From Alopecurus myosuroides (lineage: Eukaryota > Streptophyta > Magnoliopsida > Poales > Poaceae): a DNA stretch of 64,000 bases. Under the pieces are notes generated by a model. The model was not told the origin of the DNA, searched no databases, and saw nothing but the letters and a program-made list of their open reading frames with translations. Location of the stretch: NCBI GenBank assembly GCA_028641055.1, contig CM054060.1, positions 56,198,292 to 56,262,291 on the forward strand. Direction: 5' to 3'. The position numbers and the translations under genes are program-made. Position 1 is the stretch's first letter. Every line of letters starts with the position of its first letter. Shown one piece after another: positions 36,590-46,561 of the stretch.

Positions 36590-37140
36590 CTCTCTCATAT
36601 TTTTATTGTTTTTCGTTAAGTTTAACTAGTAAAAATAAAAATAAGGAACAAGTAAAAATAAGCCTAACTAGTGAAAATAAAAATAAGAAACAAAAAGATA
36701 TAATTGCAGAATCTAAAAGAAATAACTTCGAGCACTCACGTCCGAGGATGTGAGTACCTTTTACCTTACCTCCCTGGGAACGACGCCAGAAAAGAGCTTG
36801 ATATCTACGCACGCTTCTATTCTTGTAGACAGTGTTGGGACTTCAAGTGCAAAGGTTTGTAGAACAGCAGAAAGTTTCCCTTAAGTGGATCACCCAAGGT
36901 TTATCGAACTCAGGGAGGTAGAGGTCAAAGGTATCCCTCTCAAGCAACCCTGAAATTACGATACAAGAAGTCTCCTATGTCCCCAACACGGCAAATACAA
37001 TTATCAGTTGTATAAGTGCACTAGTTCAGCGAAGAGATAGTGAAATACAAGTAATATGTATGTTCATAAGTGATAATAGCAATCTGAAATAAAAATGGCA
37101 GAAAACAAACATGTAGCAGAACTGATTGTAAATGGTGTTT
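36590..37140 (-). mobile_element. Gypsy LTR end, PBS and leader, fragment
   Basis: On the minus strand an LTR 3' part (37140-36799, ending ...GATATCA) is followed by a degenerate tRNA-Asp PBS (36771-36788, TGGCGTCGTTCCCAGGGA) and the start of an untranslated leader. Decayed, with no gag attached on the correct side. Confidence 0.7.
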
Positions 37141-37860
37141 CAATGATTGGAAACAAGGCCCAGTAAATTTGTTAGGATCGATAGGAACTTGTTTATCAAG
37201 CATAGAAACAATCATATCAACATACAGATCCCCTCAACAGAATTCACCTTTTTACCTATTGGAGCTTTTTCTATGTGTCGTTGTGAGCAATTTGTCATCA
37301 AATCAACCAATAGTTTATGTGCTGCACCTAATGTGAGATTCATGAAGGTTCCTACCATAGATGAATCTAATAAACTCCTTAAAAAACAATCCTGGATAAA
37401 AAGTTTGGACAACCATCCACGTAATTTGTCCGTGTGTGGGACAATTCTTAACCATAGTTTTCATTCGTTCCCAGGCTTGAGCAAGATATTCGTTATAATT
37501 TTTCTAAATTTTATTATGTTACTCCTTAGTTTTATAAATTTTGCAGGTGTATAATACTACTCAATAAAATATCTTTGCATTTAATCCAATAATCAATACT
37601 ATTTTTAGTCAAAGACACTAACAATTCTTTAGCTCTTCCTCTTAATGAAAAAGGGAATAGTTTCAGTTTAAAAATGTCACCATGTACCTATTTATACTTT
37701 TGCATGTCACATAACTGAAAAAAAAATTATTTAAATGAGAGGCATCATCTTCTCGAATAGCAGAAAATTGTTCTTTCATAACAAGATCCAACAAAGCAAG
37801 TTTAATTTCATAAGATTCTGCCTTTATTTGCTGTTGGCTGCAATATTATTTGTTGCTCTT
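37141..37860 (-). pseudogene. gag fragment of a pol-less-type gypsy element
   Basis: The minus strand gives KLFIQDCFLRSLLDSSMVGT, TFMNLTLGAAHKLLVDLMTN, CSQRHIEKAPIGKKVNSVEG and, after a frame change, DKQVPIDPNKFTG, colinear with the gag-proteases at 18683-20854 and 23598-25615. Many stops. It ends exactly where the LTR fragment at 37140 starts. Confidence 0.75.
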
Positions 37861-38040
37861 TATTTGCTCAGACTTTATTTATGTGCTATATCCAAAACCA
37901 CCAAAAACCCGTTTGTTACTGTTTACAGTGAATCATCTATCCAACATGATTGTCAACACCTTCTGCTCCTCGTTGGTTTCGACACTCTTATTTATCGAAA
38001 GTATTACGATACACCCCCTATACTTCTGTGTCATCACAGG
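37861..38040 (+). mobile_element. Gypsy LTR 3'-end fragment
   Basis: It contains 'ctcctcgttggtttcgacac' and 'atacaccccctatacttc' and ends gtcatca, as at the 3' ends of this gypsy group (compare 'ctcctcgtgggttcgacaac' at 57970). It is not followed by a PBS. Confidence 0.55.
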
Positions 38041-38760
38041 GCTTGCCGGAGAGCCACCCGTGCACCCACCACACAAAGCCACCGCCCTTAAGCACCAAGG
38101 TTGGCAACCTCACCCGTCTGAACCACATAACGGACCACCCAATGCGAAGCCAGCCACCCCGACCACAGCACGAAAGTGCTCCTCTTGATTTCCCAGACAG
38201 CACTATTTTCTCACAACCGAGCAACCACCAAAGACCATGGTCACCACGCGTTCACCATCCCAAGACAGATCTAAAGCTGCGGAAGCTCCCAATGGAGAGG
38301 TTGGCTCACTGCAGCGGCGCAATACCGGCTCAGGCCAGACTTTAACGGGCTGGCTGCCCACCCCACACCCGAACAGGGAGGATCCGACGAGACCGAGCGC
38401 GGGGAATCTGGGCGTCATGCAGCCAGATCCGCGCGAGATGCTCGACCCCAAAGCGGCCGGAGTGAGCCGCCATGTCGCGTGGTCCACCTCGCCGCAGGCA
38501 GACCGGCGGAGCCGGGGGATTCGAGGGATGAGCGAGGACATCTAGGTCGACACAACAACCATCAAGGACGGAAGGAGGATGGAGCACCAAGGATGTCGTG
38601 GAGAAGGAGGAAGGGCCGCTCCGCCGTCGCAGGCCGGCCGGTGGTGACGGCGAGGGAGGCGGGAAGCGGGGAAGAGGCCGGAGGCTAGGGTCTAGGGTCC
38701 TCCAGTGTCGCCCCGAGCAGGAGCGACAAAGGAGGAAGAAGGGGGTCGATGGAAGGTTCA
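38041..38760. other. GC-rich sequence, probably transposon-derived
   Basis: High G+C with overlapping ORFs in several frames and no recognised domain. The style (gccgcc/gaggcggg runs, 'gctagggtctagggtcc') resembles 5' parts of grass non-LTR elements, but no RT is attached. Confidence 0.3.
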
Positions 38761-38970
38761 GTGCAGCATCATGAATCCAGGGTTTTTGTGCATTCCTTAA
38801 CCAATCTTCTGTGTCTCTTATTTGGCTCGAGTGAGTACTCAAACGGAAACTACAGTTGACTACATACAAGAGACAAATCTGACGCCTTACTCCTACACCA
38901 AACCTTGGCAAGTGTATGTAATATATTATATATACACTAAGATCTAACTCAGTAATAATCGATTTGTTGG

Positions 38971-38976
38971 CACGTG
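38971..38976. promoter_or_regulatory. G-box CACGTG upstream of the subtilase gene
   Basis: A palindromic CACGTG 328 bp before the subtilase ATG, in the non-repetitive stretch 38760-39300. Candidate bZIP/bHLH site by sequence only. A TATA-like tatttaaa is at about 39126. Confidence 0.35.
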
Positions 38977-39303
38977 AGTTCACTTACTAGTTGCCGGTGA
39001 ACTTACGATAATCATGCAGTTTCTCCTAAAAAAAATACTGTAGAACAGGCCTAAATAAATGTATGGGTCCTGCGTTCCTGCAGGTCGTGCTTTAAACGAG
39101 CCGACAAGAAGAGCAATGGTGGATACTATTTAAAGTTAGCACGCTGGCTAGGATCTCTATGGGGATAAGAAGCTTTCAGATCTCGCACATGATCTGCTCC
39201 CTGCGCGTGCTGCCGCCGTGATCACCGCAGCCGCGGCAGAGTAATGCCTACTTATTCGTGTTCCCCGTCCCGCGTATTACACATCTCTTGCCGCGCGACG
39301 ACG

Positions 39304-41655
39304 ATGGAGCTCAGACCACTCGCGGCCCTGTGCGTCCTGCTCGCCTTCGTCGCCGCCGCCGCGGCGGCCAAGGAGGTGGAGCTCGACACGACGGAGGCAC
39401 AGTCCACATACATCGTGCATGTCGCGCCAGCGCACGCGCCCCGCTTGCCGCGTCGTGGCCTCCTGACAACACGAGCGTACGGCCCATTCCTGCGCGACCA
39501 CATCCCCGTCGAGATGTCCAGCCCGGCGCCGAGGACGCTCTACTCCTACTCCCACGCCGCCACGGGCTTCGCGGCACGGCTCACGGAGCGTCAAGCCGCG
39601 CACCTCGCGTCCGCGCCCACCGTTCTCGCCGTCGTGCCAGACAGGATGCAGCAGCTGCACACCACGCTGACGCCATTCTTCCTCGGCCTTGCGCCGTCGT
39701 CCGGCCTGGTCCCGGCGTGCAACGGCGCCTCGGACGTCGTCATCGGCGTCATCGACACCGGCGTGTACCCCGAGGGCCGACCTTCCTTCGCCGCCGACCC
39801 GTCGCTGCCGCCGCCGCCCAGCAGGTTCCGCGGCGGCTGCGTCTCTACCCCGACATTCAACGGCTCCGCGTACTGCAACGGCAAGCTCGTCGGCGCCAAG
39901 TTCTTCCACAAGGGCGACGAGGCTGCACGCGGCCGCGCGGTCCGTGCGACCGCGGAGCCCGACTCGCCGCTCGACACCAACGGCCATGGCACCCACACCT
40001 CCTCCACCGCAGCCGGCTCTGCCGTTGCCGACGCCGCCTTCTACGACTACGCCAGAGGGAGAGCCGTCGGCATGGCCCCCGGCGCGCGCATCGCCGTCTA
40101 CAAAGCGTGCTGGGATGACGGGTGCGCGGACTCCGACACCCTCGCCGCGTTTGACGAGGCCATCGCGGATGGTGTCGATGTCATCTCTGTCTCGCTCGGC
40201 GCCGTCGGCGACGCGCCGAACTTTTACGAAGACAGCAGCGCCATAGGCGCGTTCCGCGCCGTCAGCAAGGGCATCCTCGTCTCTGCCTCTGCGGGGAACT
40301 CCGGCCCCAACGCGTCCACCGCCTGCAACGTCGCGCCGTGGTTCTTGACTGTCGGCGCGTCCACCATCAACCGCCAGTTTCCGGCGGACGTCGTTCTCGG
40401 CAACAACGAGACCTTCAGGGGCACATCGCTCTACGCCGGCGAGCCTCTGGGCGCCAACCAGGTGCCGCTGGTCTACGGAGGGGACGTGGGCTCGATGGTT
40501 TGCGAGGAGGGAAAACTGAACACCAGCTTGGTGGCCGGAAAGATTGTTTTGTGCGAGCCCGGCGTGAATGCCCGTGCGGCGAAAGGTCTGGCAGTCAAAC
40601 TCGCCGGTGGCGCCGGCGCAATCCTGGCGAGCACGGAAGCGTTCGGCTTGCAGGCCATGAGCAGCCCCCATGTCCATCCCACCACGGCCGTCCCATTTGC
40701 CTCCGCCGAGAAGATTAAGAAGTACATAAGCACGGAAACCTCCCCCACGGCGACGATCGTCTTCCGCGGCACCGTCATCGGCTTCACACCTCCTTCTCCC
40801 AGAATGGCATCCTTCTCGAGCCGCGGGCCAAACTTCCGCGCCCCGGAGATCTTGAAGCCGGACGTGACCGCTCCCGGCGTGGACATCTTGGCTGCGTGGA
40901 CAGGCGCCAACTCGCCCACAGAGCTCGACACTGACACAAGGAGAGTCCAGTACAACATCATTTCGGGCACGTCCATGTCGTGTCCGCACGTGAGCGGCGT
41001 CGCCGCGCTGCTCCGGCAGGCGAGGCCTGAGTGGAGCCCGGCGGCGATCAAGTCCGCACTGATGACCACGGCTTACAACGTGGACAACGCCGGTGGCATC
41101 ATCGTTGACATGGCGACCGGCAGCGCGTCCACGCCGTTCGCGCGCGGCGCAGGACATGTCGACCCCAACCGCGCCGCCGACCCTGGACTGGTGTACGACG
41201 CCGGGCCAGAGGATTACATCACCTTCCTCTGCGCGCTCGGCTACACCGCCGAGCAGGTCGCCGTGTTCGGCTCGACGGCCAACTGCTCGACGCGGGCGGG
41301 CACCTCCGTGGGGGACCATAACTATCCGGCCTTCTCGGTGGTGTTCACGTCGAATAAACCGGCGATCGTCACGCAGCGGCGCGTCGTGCGCAACGTCGGC
41401 AGCAATGTCAGGGCGACGTACAGAGCGAGGGTGAGCAGCCCCGCCGGCGTGCGCGTCACGGTGAGGCCGGGGAAGCTGCACTTCAGCGCCAAGCACAAGA
41501 CGCGGGCCTACGAGGTCACCTTCGCCCAGCGAATCTCTGGGAACGTTACGGAGCAGCACACGTTCGGGTCCATCATGTGGAGCGACGACGAGAAGCACAC
41601 GGTGACAAGCCCCATCGCCATCACGTGGCCGGTGGCCCAAGTTGCAGAGATGTGA
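39304..41655 (+). CDS. Subtilisin-like serine protease (subtilase), single exon, intact
   Basis: 783 residues from the ATG at 39304. An upstream in-frame ATG at 39244 would add 20 residues before a better signal peptide, so I prefer MELRPLAALC. Order: signal peptide (about 1-22), I9 propeptide (35-120), S8 catalytic domain with Asp151 (VIDTGV), His228 (NGHGTHT), oxyanion Asn332 (SAGNSGPN) and Ser557 (GTSMSCPH), a PA domain inserted at about 385-490, and a C-terminal fibronectin-III-like domain (about 670-780). The propeptide junction HTTLTPFFLGL is typical. All catalytic residues are present and the length is normal for plant subtilases, many of which are intronless. It is expected to be secreted and to act in the cell wall or apoplast; the substrate is unknown. 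The sequence is very GC-rich, giving a 787-codon antisense shadow. It is the only intact host gene here. Confidence 0.97.
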   Translation: MELRPLAALCVLLAFVAAAAAAKEVELDTTEAQSTYIVHVAPAHAPRLPRRGLLTTRAYGPFLRDHIPVEMSSPAPRTLYSYSHAATGFAARLTERQAAHLASAPTVLAVVPDRMQQLHTTLTPFFLGLAPSSGLVPACNGASDVVIGVIDTGVYPEGRPSFAADPSLPPPPSRFRGGCVSTPTFNGSAYCNGKLVGAKFFHKGDEAARGRAVRATAEPDSPLDTNGHGTHTSSTAAGSAVADAAFYDYARGRAVGMAPGARIAVYKACWDDGCADSDTLAAFDEAIADGVDVISVSLGAVGDAPNFYEDSSAIGAFRAVSKGILVSASAGNSGPNASTACNVAPWFLTVGASTINRQFPADVVLGNNETFRGTSLYAGEPLGANQVPLVYGGDVGSMVCEEGKLNTSLVAGKIVLCEPGVNARAAKGLAVKLAGGAGAILASTEAFGLQAMSSPHVHPTTAVPFASAEKIKKYISTETSPTATIVFRGTVIGFTPPSPRMASFSSRGPNFRAPEILKPDVTAPGVDILAAWTGANSPTELDTDTRRVQYNIISGTSMSCPHVSGVAALLRQARPEWSPAAIKSALMTTAYNVDNAGGIIVDMATGSASTPFARGAGHVDPNRAADPGLVYDAGPEDYITFLCALGYTAEQVAVFGSTANCSTRAGTSVGDHNYPAFSVVFTSNKPAIVTQRRVVRNVGSNVRATYRARVSSPAGVRVTVRPGKLHFSAKHKTRAYEVTFAQRISGNVTEQHTFGSIMWSDDEKHTVTSPIAITWPVAQVAEM

Positions 41656-41706
41656 TCGATGTGGATCGGCTGCTACATATTCATGCCAGAATTTCCATAA
41701 AGTTGG

Positions 41707-41712
41707 AATAAA
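41707..41712 (+). terminator. Likely polyadenylation signal of the subtilase gene
   Basis: AATAAA 51 bp after the stop codon, in an A/T-rich 3' flank. Confidence 0.5.
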
Positions 41713-42252
41713 ATTGTTGTGGACGTGTTTGGTTCACGGACGGGTAACGCAAACGTAAATGGAAGGACATTACGGTGGGACTAGTGGAGTAACAGGCCAT
41801 TTGCATTTCTGTTTGTTTCGTTCCGGTAAAGGTATCACGTTGGATAAAAGTGTTTGGTTTGACGCTGCAGTCCGTATACACGTAACAAGCCATTTCCATT
41901 GGGAAATTCTACGTAAGTAAAACTAAAATGATTTTCACATGCAATAATTCACAAGTTCTTCACAGGCACAATTCCAAATTCATCAAACTAGCATATAATT
42001 TTAAAATCATTTTGTATAAATTAGTTTACAAACAAATCTCTTGCTCAACGCAGCTATGACTCGCAAAGGCTCCGCCGACCAACTGCACCTGCGAGCGCCG
42101 ATGGCGTTCAACAGGATCCGGAATGCCGAATAATTTTTTGACTTGTCTACGTCTCGCCCCCCCCCCCCCCCCCAATATCTAAATCCTCGCCCCGCCCCTG
42201 TACAGTGCCCTATCCTATATCACCATTTTTGAATTATTGGGCAGAAGTTTTA
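41713..42252. other. Intergenic, nothing firm
   Basis: No gene. Contains 'gtgtttggttcacgg' (about 41726) and 'gtgtttggtttgacg' (41850), which look like MITE-type termini without a convincing pair, and a long poly-C run at about 42157-42174. Confidence 0.4.
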
Positions 42253-42502
42253 GGCCCCGCTTGGTTTACCGTCTTTTAGGCAGGAGTACTACGGTAAACT
42301 TACCAGATCGTAGCCCCTCCCTGCATATGAGCGCTTAGTTGGCGGGTTTTTTCGGTCGGTCCGTATTTCGCAACGCTCCTTCCCTTGCCTCAGGCGAGAG
42401 TAGCTAATTACAAACGGGTCGAGTCCTTGATTAATATCCTGCCGGTTATATGGGCACATCAAAACAGGCCCATAAATAATCACCAGCATGCCAAGCGGGT
42501 CC
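42253..42502. mobile_element. TTA-flanked MITE A (PIF/Harbinger, Tourist-like)
   Basis: 250 bp with ends ggccccgcttgg / ccaagcgggtcc, flanked by TTA at 42250-42252 and 42503-42505. A 3-bp TTA duplication is the signature of PIF/Harbinger elements. No coding capacity. Confidence 0.75.
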
Positions 42503-42505
42503 TTA

Positions 42506-42763
42506 GGCCCCGCTTGGGAAGACCAATTACTTTTCCACGCGTAACTCCTGCTAACCGGAAATATAGGGTGCACAAGAAAAACACCGGAATTTTTGCGGGA
42601 CCCCGGAGTTACATGATATTTACGGGCTGTATTGCGCTGGAAACATGCGGAAGGGGAAATTTTAACGACAAACCAAGCGCTTAAACTGAGCAACGTCCAA
42701 ATATATCACGGAACCGTAAATTACGGAGGTTTTAGGCTTGAAAACAACAATCCAAGCAGGGCC
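42506..42763. mobile_element. TTA-flanked MITE B, adjacent to MITE A
   Basis: 258 bp with ends ggccccgcttgg / ccaagcagggcc and TTA on both sides (42503-42505, shared with MITE A, and 42764-42766). The interior is unlike MITE A, so this is not a simple tandem duplication. Confidence 0.75.
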
Positions 42764-42839
42764 TTAGTGTTTTAGGGCACCGAATATTTTCTCTTTACTA
42801 TATGCCCTATAGTAAGGCACGCCTCCTCTAACAGATACC

Positions 42840-43000
42840 CTATTTTAGTAACATTTCCATCCGAAAATTGCATTCAAACATTACATTTCATAAACATTGA
42901 AACATTGCATTCATAAGACATTCGGACATTGCATTCTAACATCCGTCATTGTGTAACATTCAAACATTGAATTTAAACATCAAACGTCGATTATCATACG
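42840..43000. repeat. Degenerate short repeats of 'aacattgcattc'
   Basis: At least six loose copies of (a)acatt(g)cattc(a/t), a simple-sequence-like A/T-rich tract just beyond the 3' end of the AP2-like ORF. Confidence 0.55.
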
Positions 43001-43027
43001 ATCTATAAATACTCTAAATCGTAGAAG

Positions 43028-43644
43028 TCATCGGAGTCGCTCATCGCCGCCATCCGCTGACCAGTCAAAGGAGGAGGAATCGGAAACCAAGTCGATGACC
43101 GTGGCCTCCGTCTTCACCCTCACCTTGGATGGTCCCACCTCGACGGACTTCTTCTTCATCTCCTTATCGCGCTTTCAGAAGAATTCCCGCTCTGCCTGCA
43201 CGTACTAGGGATGCTCCCGAGCAAACCTCACCAATGACTCCTCGTGAGTCTCGATCACCGGCTCCTCCTTCTTCTTCACCAAGCGGGTCTTCACCTTCTC
43301 CTTCATCAGAGGGCCGACCAAGCTGGCGTCCTATAGAGAGGTGATCCTCGGGAAGTTGAGATCCTCCTGAGGAACATCGAGCCTCCACCCGGCGATGTCG
43401 TATGCCCGAGCGGCCAAATCAGGCGTGTCAAACGTGCCGAGGTAGTACCTCATGTCGTCGCGTTGCAACTCGACGCTCCACCTTCCAGAATGTCGCACCC
43501 GTACCCCCTTGTAGACAGATGCCGCTTTCGTCTTCTTGGGCGGCGCCAGGGCGGCAGAGGAGCTAGGGGGTAGGTCTAGGGTTTGCGCTTCGGAGGAGAA
43601 CGGGAGGACATAAGCGGCGGTGGTGGACGAGATTTTGGGGGCAT
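43028..43644 (-). pseudogene. AP2/ERF-like ORF, decayed (transposon-associated type)
   Basis: Read on the minus strand from the ATG at 43644 (MPPKSRPPPP…). A frame change near 43590 leads into KTKAASVYKGVRVRHSGRWS, then RYYLGTFDTPDLAARAYDIA and GWRLDVPQEDLNFP. This is a good AP2/ERF DNA-binding domain: the YKGVR start, the Trp-Ser-Val-Glu strand, the LGTFDT turn and the AARAYD helix. In-frame stops lie at 43331, 43205 and 43175 (low coordinate of each). The C-terminal part is charged and contains VIDLVSDSSS. Such single-AP2 proteins with LNF after the domain are, to my knowledge, abundant and repetitive in Triticeae. A TIR pair around it could not be shown convincingly (weak candidates near 42825 and 43735). 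Confidence 0.75.
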
Positions 43645-44117
43645 GGGCAGGTCATTTGGGGTGGCGGCAGGAGTTTGTGTGCAGCGACGGTTGTGAAGGG
43701 CGGGGCGCACGCGATTTCGGGCGGCGTCAGCTCGTGTAGGAGATGTGTATATATTGTGTAACTACGTTCTTCGAAATGTGTTATTGATACAAAAATGGGG
43801 GACCTAGGAGATGCTACAAGACTAGTGTAGGTTTCATGATAACAAAAACGAATATTAGGTCTCGAGCAAGGCCATAATATTTTGTCAAGTCATGGGATAA
43901 AAAGAATGCTCGAAAAGTTCGACCGGTATGAAAACATAGGATTTATACAGGAATGACAATCATTTATACAGAAACGACAATCAGAAGTTTTGATGCTTGA
44001 TATTTTTTTCCAGTATTAGATTAAAATACAAGCTGACCAAATTATGACTTACGCTTGACCGGCTAACCCTCGTGTATTTTGTCGGGAAAAAGCAAGGTTA
44101 GACGAAATAGGCTTGCG
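43645..44117. other. No gene seen
   Basis: GC-rich to 43740 (5' flank of the AP2-like ORF), then A/T-rich sequence without recognised content. Confidence 0.5.
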
Positions 44118-45254
44118 CCCCGCTATATTAATATAGCAACCACCCAAACAACTGTGAGACCACTGTTGGGACAAACAATACAATCCAGCCCAAAAGAAAC
44201 AACAAAAGGAAGAAAAAGAAACTAATGCCGACAACGCCAAATTGACAAAAATGAAGATGTCCTGCAACCATTGCGCCCACCGGACAATTTCCACCACCGT
44301 CCTAAGCCACCGAAATGCCGCGTACCAAGCAACACCTTCAAAAAAAGACTATGACGACAACGACGTTGTTACCCGGACAACTCCTAGGATTTCTCCGGTA
44401 CATGGAAGGGAGTGGGGTAGGGGTACACCCGGCGCCCTTCAAGAAGGTCGGTGGCGCCCGTGGACGTCACCACGCCGGTGTCGGCAAAGCCAACAGGGAT
44501 TTCTCCCGACCCCCAACAACCCATAACCCCGGCTACTTCATCGGCTCCACCGAGCTCGCCGCCCACCAACATGCGCCACCACAATCGCGAGGTCACCATC
44601 GTCATCTACCTATGACAAGCTTTGCGAGGCCGGCCGGACCGAGAAGAGACATCCAGAGACCAGGGACAGTGGTACCACAGCCACGTGGGAGGGAACGACT
44701 TCCACCGCCAATAGCAGTAGCCGACCGGACACAGCAGCAGGAGCAAACCAGATCAACAAGTCCAGCCGGGCACAGGACGGGCCCGTGAAGCTCCCGCCGC
44801 CGCGATGCAGAAGACACACCACCGTAGCCACCATTCCTATCCTGACTTTCTTCCTAGTCCAGTCGGAGGTGACCCATGGAGGCCCAAACCATGTAGGCCC
44901 AAACCAGGGCCCGAAGGGTGTCGGTGGCCGACCAGCGCAGGACACCACCGCTGCCAAGGAGCAAAGCCATCGCACCGCCGCCATCCAAGCCGGAGCGCCG
45001 TCAGCCGAGGAGCACCGCCGTCAGAGCCACACATCTGCGCCGGGGAGAGGAAGGTCCGCCGCCGCCGGACCCACCACGACACCGCGCGGGCAACACCCGA
45101 CAGCATCCGCCGACGGCGACGCGAGGGAAGAGGGGCGGGGAGGGCTGGAGGAGCGTCGGGAAAGGGACCGCCCCTGCCACCTCGCTCGGGGAGGCGGCGC
45201 GGGGGGGCATGGGGAGGAGAATTCTTTTTCGCCCCTCAAGGAGCTTCTATTTTG
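44118..45254 (-). mobile_element. Probable retroelement fragment, GC-rich (LINE-like 3' end on minus strand)
   Basis: At its low-coordinate end the minus strand reads ...ggttgctatattaatatagcggggcg, resembling the 3' ends of grass non-LTR elements. The GC-rich remainder has ORFs in all frames with no recognised domain. No poly-A tail or target duplication could be fixed. Confidence 0.3.
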
Positions 45255-45257
45255 TTA

Positions 45258-46334
45258 GAGCATTTCCAGCAGCAGCGCGATTGATGCACGCTCGAAAGCG
45301 CTGTTTGGCGCGCGGTGTGGATTTTTCGGTCGCGAGCGCGCGGCGACAGCAAATGCAGACGCGCTAAAGCAAAAATTGGGCGCTAGACAGTTTTTCATTT
45401 AGCAGACGCGCTAAACAAGCGCGCCGCAAACATAGAGTTCGATACAAACAAAAATTTAAAAACATAAATAAAATTTAATACTACTCCTCGTTGTCGTCGT
45501 CGTCGGAGGCGAAATCGTCGGTCCCCTCCTCGTCGTCGTCGGAGGTGCACGATATCTCGTCGGAGATAGTCGTCCACCTCAGATCGTCCGAGGCCCAAAC
45601 CTCGTAGGCGCGGTCGGCCTGGCGGAGCTCGCGGACCGCCTTCGACTTCGCCTCTCGGGCCTCCTCCAACTCGAGGTGGCGCTCGAGGCGGCGCTCCGCC
45701 CGCTCAGCCGCGCGGGTCTGCCAGACCTCCTCGTCGGCGTGCTCCTCCTCCGGATGGTTCTGGTAATATTCGCGCACCGCGCGATCGTCCTTGTCGGAGA
45801 CGAGTCCTTGGAACGCGCGGTGGCGGAGGTGGCGATGGTCGACGGCGGTGATGATCTGCGGCGTCGGCGCCCTCGCCTCCACTTCGTGGAGGCTCCGGCA
45901 GTCGGTGAAGTTCATCACCGACCGCGGGCGCCCAAGCCGCCAGCCGCCGCGTCCCAGGCGCGAGTGGCTTCCGCCGCCGTCGCGAAGGACCCGAGCGGGA
46001 TGCGATCGTCGCCGACGCGGATCTCGGGGGTGAACATCCCGTCCGGGCAAGCACGGACGCCGATATATCTGGTGGTGCGGTTCCTCCTCGCAGGCATGGC
46101 GGCGGCAGCGCGGGAGACGAAAGAGCACGGGAGAGGAGCGGTTGCGGAGAGGAGAGAGGAGAGGAGTGGAGTGGGTGCGGAGAGGAGGGGACGCGCGCTT
46201 CTTGTACCTTGCGCTCGCGACCACGCGCGCTACTGTTTTTCGCGGGTGCGCTGCAGCGCCCCGCGCTGGCCCGCGCACGCGAAATCGTCGTTTTTTCGCG
46301 CGCCAGCGCGATGGCGCGGTTGTTAGAGATGCTC
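45258..46334. mobile_element. TTA-flanked TIR transposon carrying an AP2/ERF-like ORF
   Basis: 1077 bp with imperfect inverted ends gagcatttccagcagcagcg / gcgcggttgttagagatgctc and TTA duplications at 45255-45257 and 46335-46337. These are PIF/Harbinger features. The only protein inside is the AP2/ERF-like ORF (45481-46097). No DDE transposase or Myb-like ORF is present, so the element is non-autonomous. Confidence 0.8.
45481..46097 (-). pseudogene. AP2/ERF-like protein inside a TIR transposon, one frameshift
   Basis: From the ATG at 46097 (MPARRNRTTR) the minus strand encodes a near-complete AP2/ERF domain: YIGVRACPDGMFTPEIRVGD, IPLGSFATAAEATRAWDAAA. One missing base near 45940 moves the frame, after which WRLGRPRSVMNF completes the domain and the protein continues to 45481. 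The second part has DHRHLRHRAFQGLVSD, a basic, Arg-rich coiled-coil-like segment (RAAERAERRLERHLELEEA) and an acidic tail (TSDDDEEGTDDF). About 205 residues if the frame were continuous. DNA binding is inferred from the family. The acidic tail could act in activation but this is conjecture. Everything lies within the TTA-flanked element, so it is probably transposon cargo rather than a host ERF gene. Confidence 0.8.
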
Positions 46335-46429
46335 TTAGAGATTTGGGACATATGGCTGGTGATCCAAAAAAAAAAAAGACAGGGTTCACACTTAACCCGC
46401 ATGTTTCACCCACTAAAAGACACTCATGT

Positions 46430-46561
46430 AAGAACGTGGCAGAGGTCTAGTGGCAAAGGTAGCAGTGGCTAAACCTAGCAACCTGAGTTTAAATCCTGTC
46501 GGGAGTGAATTTCTGGAATTCGTACCAAGCGTTAGTCCTGATTGGTCTCATTTTTTAAAAA
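46430..46561 (+). mobile_element. tRNA-derived SINE with perfect 15-bp target duplication
   Basis: It is flanked by identical AAAAGACACTCATGT copies at 46415-46429 and 46562-46576. The body has an A-box-like tagtggcaaagg (46449-46460) and a B-box-like gtttaaatcc (46487-46496), then a tRNA-unrelated part and a T/A-rich tail. Structure and duplication identify a short interspersed element mobilised by LINE machinery. The family is not named. Confidence 0.88.

Noticed and set aside
39277..41640. 787-codon minus-strand ORF
   Set aside because: Exact antisense shadow of the GC-rich subtilase gene; no domain and composition typical of mirrored GC3-rich codons.
42157..42174. Poly-C run as a functional element
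   Set aside because: Homopolymer, likely slippage; similar runs occur at 26710 and 60757 and are prone to sequencing error.
44837..45258. Host gene in the GC-rich block
   Set aside because: ORFs open in all frames because of high GC; no domain, splice pattern or start context, and the flanks look retroelement-like.
45481..46413. 310-codon minus ORF taken as one protein
   Set aside because: Its first ~150 codons are out of frame with the AP2 domain; the real protein starts at 46097 in another frame and enters this frame after one lost base.
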